Assembly: GCA_024280935.1 (NCBI GenBank)
Contig: JAJRPE010000575.1
Span: forward strand, 1-38,803
DNA from: Candidatus Hydrogenedentota bacterium
GTDB lineage: Bacteria > Hydrogenedentota > Hydrogenedentia > Hydrogenedentales > JAEUWI01
Reading direction: 5' to 3'
Length of the DNA: 38,803 nucleotides
Part shown: positions 34,501-38,803 of the stretch, one piece after another
Layout of the letters: every line of letters starts with the position of its first letter
Numbering within the stretch: position 1 is the stretch's first letter
The notes under the pieces: generated by a model
Told to the model about the DNA's origin: nothing
What the model saw: the letters and a program-made list of their open reading frames with translations, nothing else
Databases searched by the model: none
Position numbers and translations under genes: made by a program

Positions 34501-34802
34501 TCGCTGTTTTCCAGGTTGAAGAGGAGCTTAACCCGTTCGCTCTTCATGGCCTTGGGGATGGTGAAGCGAAGGCGGAACCAAGCCGTGCCCCAGTTCTTGC
34601 CCCACTGAAAGCCCGCCGTGGTCGGGATATAGCGGAGCTTCCTGGCCTGCGTGAAGCTGAGGTGTTCCATGGTTTCGGCCACGGCCACATCGGCAATCGC
34701 CCCGCGCACGGGATAGAGGAAGCGCGCCTCGATCTCTTTAATGCGGTCCTTGGCCTTTTTCAAATAAAGGGCATCGCGGCGTTGGATACTGGCTCGGCTC
34801 AT
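31575..34802 (-). CDS. Alpha-mannosidase, GH38
   Basis: ATG 34802 with AGGAG five bases upstream gives 1075 residues and no signal peptide, so the enzyme is probably cytoplasmic. GH38 landmarks are in place: GHAHIDVAWKWP near residue 255 (zinc ligands H and D), WLPDVFGYSAALPQI near 367 (the aspartate is the nucleophile and a zinc ligand) and LLLNQFHDILPGSSIDEVY near 570 (zinc ligand histidine), then the C-terminal beta domains. It removes alpha-linked mannose from glycans or oligosaccharides. Around residues 652-665 the chain reads KTRDHRDHRDLRDD, the translation of four 9-bp tandem units at 32811-32845 that look like an inserted repeat; the frame is kept. The last few residues (RLGTDPRT) are read from the tandem repeat at 31325-31597. 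The gene is a single unit. Confidence 0.93.
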   Translation of the reverse strand: MSRASIQRRDALYLKKAKDRIKEIEARFLYPVRGAIADVAVAETMEHLSFTQARKLRYIPTTAGFQWGKNWGTAWFRLRFTIPKAMKSERVKLLFNLENSECLIFRDGLPVQGLCWTRKEYTLAEKAKGGEKIELYVEAGVNARLGAFDVRTMHQPEVAVCNREVWDAYWDLSALFDLIDPEIHYDWTGKPYLPPREDDPRCAQIAFALNEAVDCFDYGGPSNGELSKQARAARKILKPILATKAGGAAPLMAAMGHAHIDVAWKWPLAESVRKSGRTFSNVLEIMDEYPDLLFLQSQPHLYEFVKNTYPSLYKRMKKRIQEGRWIPDGAMWVEPDCNLPNGESLVRQLLFGTRFFREEFGVESRVLWLPDVFGYSAALPQILKRSGIDYFFTAKLALNQFVKFPYNSFHWEGIDGSEVLAHYMPAEEYSSEMEPWLLRSGAHDYTEGDRSPIQALPFGHGDGGGGPDRAQMERMKRYQDLDGMPRLESMSPLRFFERLEAESTKLPRWLGEMYLELHRGCYTTQGKVKRNNRKAEFLLRETEIWSVLAMTVGGTYDQKGLNAAWKILLLNQFHDILPGSSIDEVYVDSEAQFDELFESVTAIRKRAITHIAKGISREKEGLPVLVFNSLGWTREATVVVSEVPEVASVPEKTRDHRDHRDLRDDRATRPTAQNLVARDKLGNSTPVQIGMDGRARFRATVLAMGHGVFYLEEGEAPAIDAAKATLLENDRLKLRFDKQGRLKRIYDKRHPREVLAPKATGNQFILFEDKMASTGDSWDLDIFYEDKPLEFDGELLSSEIVEHGPIRTVLRQRRRISHSTITQDIILTTGSARIDFETTIEWGAEKNVLLKVAFPLAIRSEKARYEIQYGSIERPTHRNMPQDFARFEVPAQKWADLSEGNYGVALLNDCKYGYDVHGSVMRLSLLRATTNPGLNADINQTHVFTYSLLPHDGDFTHGLVREGYALNAPLLARVVKPRKGANTVTPSLLSIHGENVVIDTIKKAEDDDSIIVRIFEAHGWRSRHTLRLPVGVTSVVECNFMERNERELTVEKGTVKLDLTPFQVRTLRLGTDPRT
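32811..32881. repeat. In-frame 9-bp tandem repeat within the mannosidase gene
   Basis: GTCCCTCAA, GTCCCTATG, GTCCCTATG and GTCCCTCG follow each other at 32811-32845, then a T-run, then AGGGACT blocks in inverted orientation up to 32881. The unit length is a multiple of three, so the mannosidase frame continues and reads RDH/RDL repeats. Confidence 0.85.
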
Positions 34803-35170
34803 GGGGACTCCTGGCAGGTAGACGTTAACAAGCCGATAGTCTAGCGATTTGGCCGAGGGCAGTCCAGTTCAGGGACGTGCCGTCGTCCACGTACCATGAA
34901 AAACAACTATGTGTGCCACCCGATCCCGTACCCGGGTTCGGGTGCCTTGAGCCTGTAGAGCGTTCGTGCATCTGGGCAAGCGACGCAGAAGCCTGTTCCG
35001 TTCACACAGGCAACATTCGTTGCCATTGGTGCCTCAATCTGAAGGAACCGCTATTGAAAACAAGAAGTTTTTAATGCTCCTCGGAACTGTAGTAAACATT
35101 GACTATAACGTTCCTTTCAAGACAGACGAACATTTTTAGAATTTGGTGCAGTCTGCGGTCAAAACTCAAC

Positions 35171-35235
35171 CTTTGCGTCTTCGCGCCTTTGCGTGCCCAA
35201 AAAAAGATCGCACGCAAAGGCGCTAAGGCGCAAAG
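35171..35235. repeat. Inverted repeat with CGCAAAG arms, copy 2
   Basis: The 26-bp arms at 35171-35196 and 35210-35235 pair with two mismatches around a 13-base loop (core GCACGCAAAGGCGC). Same family as 6879-7070. Confidence 0.9.
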
Positions 35236-35250
35236 AAAAGAAACATTTCA

Positions 35251-35433
35251 CCACGAATGGACACGAATTTTCACAAATAAAGAAAATAAGAAATACAGAA
35301 CAGAATACGTGCGCTGCTGCGAAGTGCAACCCCTAAAAAAGGTTCTTTACCCTGGATTCAAACTCGAGGGTGACGGGTCGAAACAGGTGTCATCGATTTT
35401 GCCTTATTCGTGAAAATTCGTGTCCATTCGTGG
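35251..35433. repeat. Perfect 24-bp inverted repeat enclosing about 135 bp
   Basis: 35251-35274 (core GGACACGAATTTTCAC) is the exact complement of 35410-35433. The enclosed sequence shows no gene. It directly follows the CGCAAAG-type repeat. Confidence 0.9.
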
Positions 35434-35623
35434 TTCAAAATTTAATGCGCCGACAAGGGTATGCTCGGGTTGTGGGCGAAGTCCACATTGGGTATTTGCC
35501 GATCCAAACACCCGAACCCGCCTCGACACGTCTGGCGACGCTTCGAAGCGGGATCGGGTGGCACACGTGGCGATCCGTGACGAAAGATGTCTTTCCCGTT
35601 ACTTGAACACGTACAAAAGGAGT

Positions 35624-35668
35624 TGGCCCTATTGCCGGAAAACGCAAAAAAACCGGACAATAGGGCCA
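35624..35668. repeat. Strong hairpin with A-rich loop
   Basis: TGGCCCTATTG-CCGG pairs with CCGG-A-CAATAGGGCCA; the loop is AAAACGCAAAAAAA. One bulged base interrupts a 15-bp stem. No gene ends directly before it on either strand, so a terminator role is not evident. Confidence 0.7.
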
Positions 35669-35942
35669 TCATACCCATTTGGACATCGATGCACTTGCAT
35701 GCACTCTTTAACAATAGGACACCGCCCCGGAGGAATAGGTTACACACCCGCCGAATTTTTTGTGGTGGGACAATGCAATGCACCCCATGGCCCGTGTTAT
35801 GCTGTTGCGGACGGCGAAATACCACCATCAAGACCGGGCAACTGCGGTCGGGGCAGAACGTTCCCCCAATTGCCTCATGTGTATCGCCGGGGCGACACCA
35901 CGATTTGTCCGCCCAAGAACCACGCAGCATAATGGAGGGACT

Positions 35943-37442
35943 ATGTTGATGTTCGCAAGCCAGAGGATACTCGCGGTGGCATTGCTCCTCGCGTCCGCAA
36001 GCGCATTGGTCGCCGCGCAGGAAACCAGCGCGAAACCCTATACCCTCACGGGTGTGGTGGTCGATGGCGACGGCACGCCCATCGCCGACGCCATTGTGAC
36101 AACCGGCATGGTGCCCACCTACTTTGAGCGCAAGGAACACAAATTCCCGCGCACCGACCAAGCGGGCAAGTTCAGCTTGGAAACACCCTATCCACCCCCC
36201 TTCACGCTGTCGGCTTTCCACGAGGAGCACGTCCCCAGTTCGCGGTCGATCACCAAGGCCGAGGGGGACGGGGGCGTGCGCATGGTTTTGTTCCGGGGCG
36301 AGACGCTTACGGGCGTCGTGAAGGCCGATCCGACCACCCTTGTGTCTCTATGGGCCACCGCCTGGTTTCCCAACAATGGCTACGAGGCCCTTTGCAAAGG
36401 GGATGATCAAGGCCGCTTTCGCTTCACCGGTCTGCCCGTTGGAAAATGCTTCGTCACAGTCCGCGCGGAAAACAAATCAAAGACCCGCCGCTATGCCTGC
36501 GAAGAGAAAACGGTGGTCTTGCCGAAATCCAAGAATCGGGTCGCCATCGACTTCACCAAGGGGCAGGCATCCCTCTCCGGCATTGTGCAGGATGGGGCAG
36601 GCAATGCCCTTAACGCCGAAGTCGCCCTCCATATTGTTGAGGACAACAAAGACGCTCGGTTTGTCGCCACGACAGACAAGGACGGCCGCTACGCCTTCGA
36701 TGGGCTGCCGACGGGTGCCGGGCAACTGCGGATCTCCTCAATGGGCAAAGCCAGCCGTCTCGTTGATGTCGCGATTGAGCCTTCGGAACAAACTCACGAG
36801 GTGATTCAACTCGATGGGGGCGCGTCGGTGCGATGCACCCTCGTGAACGTGCCGGACGGCACCGAGCAAGTGGAGCTCATCCTGTTCTTCGGCAAACAGG
36901 ACACACCGGCGGGTGTTCTATCGGATATCCAATACCTCCTCGACCAGCCCGTGGCACAAACGCGCCTCACGGGCAGCCGCAAAGTCACCCTGGACCGGGT
37001 TAGCCCCGGCGTCTACACCCTCTTGGCCTATCCCGTGAATTCAGATCATCGGAAGGGCGGTGCGTACCGGATTGCCGACGCCCTCCTCGCAACACCTGTG
37101 TACATGGACACCTTCACGCTCCGGGAGGGTGTCCAGAGCACGACTATCGCCGCCGCCTTCCCCGGCGAGACGCCCCGCCAATTGGCCAACACGCCCACCC
37201 ATCCCGTGGTGGGGCAGTGGGTCTATCCATACAAAGGCAGCACGTGGATGCGAACCTTCACCCGCGACGGACGCTGCATCCTTAGCGAGGGCGGCGTTTT
37301 CGCCTGGGAGAACCCCTACATCATACTCGGAACACGACGTGTTGCCGTAATCATCGAGAATAGCAAACGAATCCACATGGTGAGAGAAGATGATCGTCTG
37401 GAAGTCGAAGGAAAATTCGTCGCCACACGCGTTACGCGATAG
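35943..37442 (+). CDS. Secreted protein with carboxypeptidase-regulatory-like domains
   Basis: ATG 35943 preceded by GGAGGGACT gives 499 residues; the longer frame from 35760 has no export signal at its start. The signal peptide ends ALVAA-QE. At least three beta-sandwich modules of the CarboxypepD_reg type follow: YTLTGVVVDGDGTPIADAIV, LTGVVKADPTTLVSLWATAW and ASLSGIVQDGAGNALNAEVAL with DKDGRYAFDGLPTGAGQLRI. The C-terminal part (VVGQWVYPYKGSTWMRTFTR and DGRCILSEGG) looks like a small lipocalin-like or DUF-type beta domain. No catalytic motif is seen; an adhesive or scaffolding role outside the cell is an inference. The next gene starts 31 bases after its stop, so the two are likely cotranscribed. 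Confidence 0.8.
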   Translation: MLMFASQRILAVALLLASASALVAAQETSAKPYTLTGVVVDGDGTPIADAIVTTGMVPTYFERKEHKFPRTDQAGKFSLETPYPPPFTLSAFHEEHVPSSRSITKAEGDGGVRMVLFRGETLTGVVKADPTTLVSLWATAWFPNNGYEALCKGDDQGRFRFTGLPVGKCFVTVRAENKSKTRRYACEEKTVVLPKSKNRVAIDFTKGQASLSGIVQDGAGNALNAEVALHIVEDNKDARFVATTDKDGRYAFDGLPTGAGQLRISSMGKASRLVDVAIEPSEQTHEVIQLDGGASVRCTLVNVPDGTEQVELILFFGKQDTPAGVLSDIQYLLDQPVAQTRLTGSRKVTLDRVSPGVYTLLAYPVNSDHRKGGAYRIADALLATPVYMDTFTLREGVQSTTIAAAFPGETPRQLANTPTHPVVGQWVYPYKGSTWMRTFTRDGRCILSEGGVFAWENPYIILGTRRVAVIIENSKRIHMVREDDRLEVEGKFVATRVTR

Positions 37443-37473
37443 ATGAACGCGCCACAACGAGGGAGCAGGGTCC

Positions 37474-38575
37474 ATGCGTAAATTCATACAGTGGGGTTTG
37501 ATCGCAGCGGTCGCCGTGGGATCCATCGGGGTGCTGGCCCATGGGCTGTTTACGGAATCCACCGGCCGCGCTGCGGGAAAAGATTGCGGGGCTGGAGACT
37601 GAAGCGAGTAAGGTGCTCACAACGGCACCGGCCATTTCTCCGGCGGAATCCGAAGCCGTGCTGGACCTTATGGCGTTTCGCGAACGTTGGCTGGCTTTAT
37701 TTGCCTCTTTTGAGGATGCGGTGGGGGCCTGTAAATCTGATACGGGAAGGGATACCCGTACCGCAGCGTGGAACATCGTCACTGGGACGAGAGACGAACC
37801 ACTGACTCCGCAAGAACGCGAAGTTATATCCGCGTATTTGGATTGCTCACACGGATTCCGAGAGGATTTGTTGCGCCTGTGCGATGACCCCGTAAGCGCC
37901 TCCGCATTCTACGATGACACATTCCGTAGCCATACCTTTGAAGCGTACGTGGGGTTTTGGCGTGCTGAAAATTATCTCCGAGGCCAACTCATGTACTCGG
38001 CGGCGATGCAAGATTTTGGCGACTCGATGCAAGTCCTCGGCGCGCTACTTAACATCTCCAGACTACGCACCCGACTGAACACCCAGTGGAAAATTGACCC
38101 CATCTGGGTTTGGCCCATCATTCATGAAGCGTTGAAAAGCGGTGTGGTTGAGGACGAATCCTGGACGATCTTGCTTGATCGGCTTACGACGCGTCGCAAG
38201 CAGCAGGATTTCGTCGATGAAGTGATATTTCACAGCGAAAAGATGATGGCATCCATTGGGGTGTGGTCTGGAGCCAACGGGGAGCTACAGTTTTCGGAAC
38301 ATCCAATCATTTACAGTCGGGAATGGGCCTATGTTCATATTACTACACCGCTGTACAATCATGATGTCGATAGATTCAGCCAGGCAATGACGGTTCTAAT
38401 CGATCTTGTGCAACGGCCCTACTACGAAGCAAGACCGGCATTGGAACAGTTCTACGAAGATTTTGATGTAGAACCGAGTCCCGAAGACATTAGTGCCTTA
38501 CATTTGAATAAGGGCAAAAAGCAACAAGAAGTTTCATGCGGCCATATTCATAAGTTGTTGTGTAGAAGCAGTTAA
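37474..38575 (+). CDS. Membrane-anchored protein of unknown function, frame broken near its start
   Basis: ATG 37474 has an AGGG/GGAG ribosome site and encodes MRKFIQWGLIAAVAVGSIG, a clear membrane anchor or signal. That frame stops at 37600. The remaining 330 codons are in the next frame (+1), open from about 37541 and starting LRNPPAALREKIAGLETEA; ATG 37541 has no ribosome site and no export signal. The natural join is around 37545-37562, so one base seems to have been gained (or two lost). The body is mostly helical (ESEAVLDLMAFRERWLALF, HTFEAYVGFWRAENYLRGQ, MYSAAMQDFGDSMQVLGAL) and I recognise no family. It probably belongs with the secreted gene just upstream. It could be a pseudogene or an assembly error. 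Confidence 0.65.
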
Positions 38576-38600
38576 GAGTGCGTTCAATGTTGAGGTCAAC

Positions 38601-38803
38601 GTAAACATTCGTTTAACCCGTGCCGTTTTTCTGTGGCTGTCGCGGGGCCATATTTTTGCTGAACACAGGCCCATCGAATGTGCATAATACGGTTATGGAA
38701 GTTCCAGACAGCGAATTATTTGGTCTGCGTCAACAAGCGGGGTATTGGCGCGCACAACACGAACGCGCCGTGCAACGTGCGTCGACATTGGAAAGCAAAG
38801 CGT
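38601..38803 (+). mobile_element. Left end of a second IS66-family insertion sequence
   Basis: GTAAACATTCG at 38601 resembles the inverted terminus at 140 (GTAAGCGTCCG) with matches at about 10 of the first 15 positions. A transposase-like frame begins 94 bases later. The short leader leaves no room for tnpA and tnpB, so this is a single-gene (ISBst12-type) IS66 relative. It begins 25 bases after the stop of the preceding gene. Confidence 0.65.
38695..38803 (+). CDS. IS66-family transposase, N-terminal fragment (3' end outside window)
   Basis: The 36 codons visible read MEVPDSELFGLRQQAGYWR followed by AQHERAVQRASTLESKA. The block YWRAQHERAVQR is the N-terminal leader of many IS66 transposases, usually followed by a leucine-rich helix and a zinc-binding domain that are outside the window. 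The start at ATG 38695 has no strong ribosome site, which is common for transposases. It has the same orientation as the transposase fragment at 3-104. Confidence 0.75.
   Translation, partial: MEVPDSELFGLRQQAGYWRAQHERAVQRASTLESKA

Larger units (their letters stand above)
34803..35942. other. Long intergenic region rich in repeats
   Basis: This 1.1-kb gap lies between the mannosidase start and the next plus-strand gene. It contains the two inverted repeats at 35171-35235 and 35251-35433 and the hairpin at 35624-35668. Remaining open frames show no conserved protein pattern, ribosome site or export signal. The promoter of the plus-strand gene is probably in 35670-35930 but no clear -35/-10 pair was seen. 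Confidence 0.55.

Noticed and set aside
4457-35433. Possible CRISPR array from the many repeated units
   Set aside because: The repeats are dispersed, palindromic and unevenly spaced, with no run of equal spacers and no cas genes.
28020-38605. Shared 13-mer AGGTCAACGTAAA near 28020 and 38592, possibly an IS target site
   Set aside because: One match of this length is weak, and no IS terminus is recognisable at 28020.

Overview
The window (about 38.8 kb, GC-rich) looks like chromosome from an uncultured heterotroph of the Planctomycetes/Verrucomicrobia/Hydrogenedentota kind. This rests on a DUF1501 gene preceded by a DUF1553 (PSD1-type) remnant, several large secreted sugar- or wall-active enzymes (GH5, GH38, GH3-LysM), a CehA/McbA metallohydrolase, a probable PPi-type PEP carboxykinase and many intergenic palindromic repeats. 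The phylum is an inference; no rRNA, tRNA or CRISPR array was seen.

Layout. 1-140 is the right end of an IS66-family element whose terminal repeat has cut into a lipoprotein gene (88-393, minus). 837-4349 encodes the putative PPi-PEPCK and 4605-5810 a secreted GH5-like hydrolase. On the minus strand follow a cyclic-nucleotide-binding-domain protein (5979-6764) and aspC (7188-8378). 8773-11464 holds a lipoprotein with one CxxCH haem motif, a truncated DUF1553 remnant and DUF1501. 11943-14411 (minus) is a secreted transglutaminase-like/FN3 protein. 14594-16785 is a small toxin-antitoxin area: an orphan antitoxin, an unknown minus-strand gene, and vapBC behind a very clean promoter/operator. 16962-18665 is a DUF4173 membrane protein. 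19068-22202 holds two secreted proteins that share a duplicated N-terminus. 22513-24598 holds an aldo/keto reductase and a membrane-anchored coiled-coil protein. 25027-27942 (minus) is GH3-like plus three LysM domains. 28171-31046 is an EF-hand-like exported protein with a CehA/McbA-type metallohydrolase. 31575-34802 (minus) is a GH38 alpha-mannosidase. 35943-38575 pairs a secreted beta-domain protein with a frameshifted anchored protein. From 38601 a second IS66-type element begins in the same orientation as the first.

How it works together. Most genes are single transcription units or pairs, and no single pathway unites them. The common theme is envelope and extracellular polysaccharide or glycan processing plus central metabolism (PEP/oxaloacetate and aspartate).

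The most unusual aspect is the repeat load. At least five families of short nested inverted repeats (each element two or more hairpins enclosed by an outer pair of arms, about 60-190 bp) sit at gene boundaries. Some coincide with damage to genes: a DUF1553 gene cut at a repeat, an antitoxin without a toxin, a 9-bp tandem repeat inside the mannosidase, and palindromes read as protein in two exported proteins. A locally duplicated gene start has also been joined to a different gene body.
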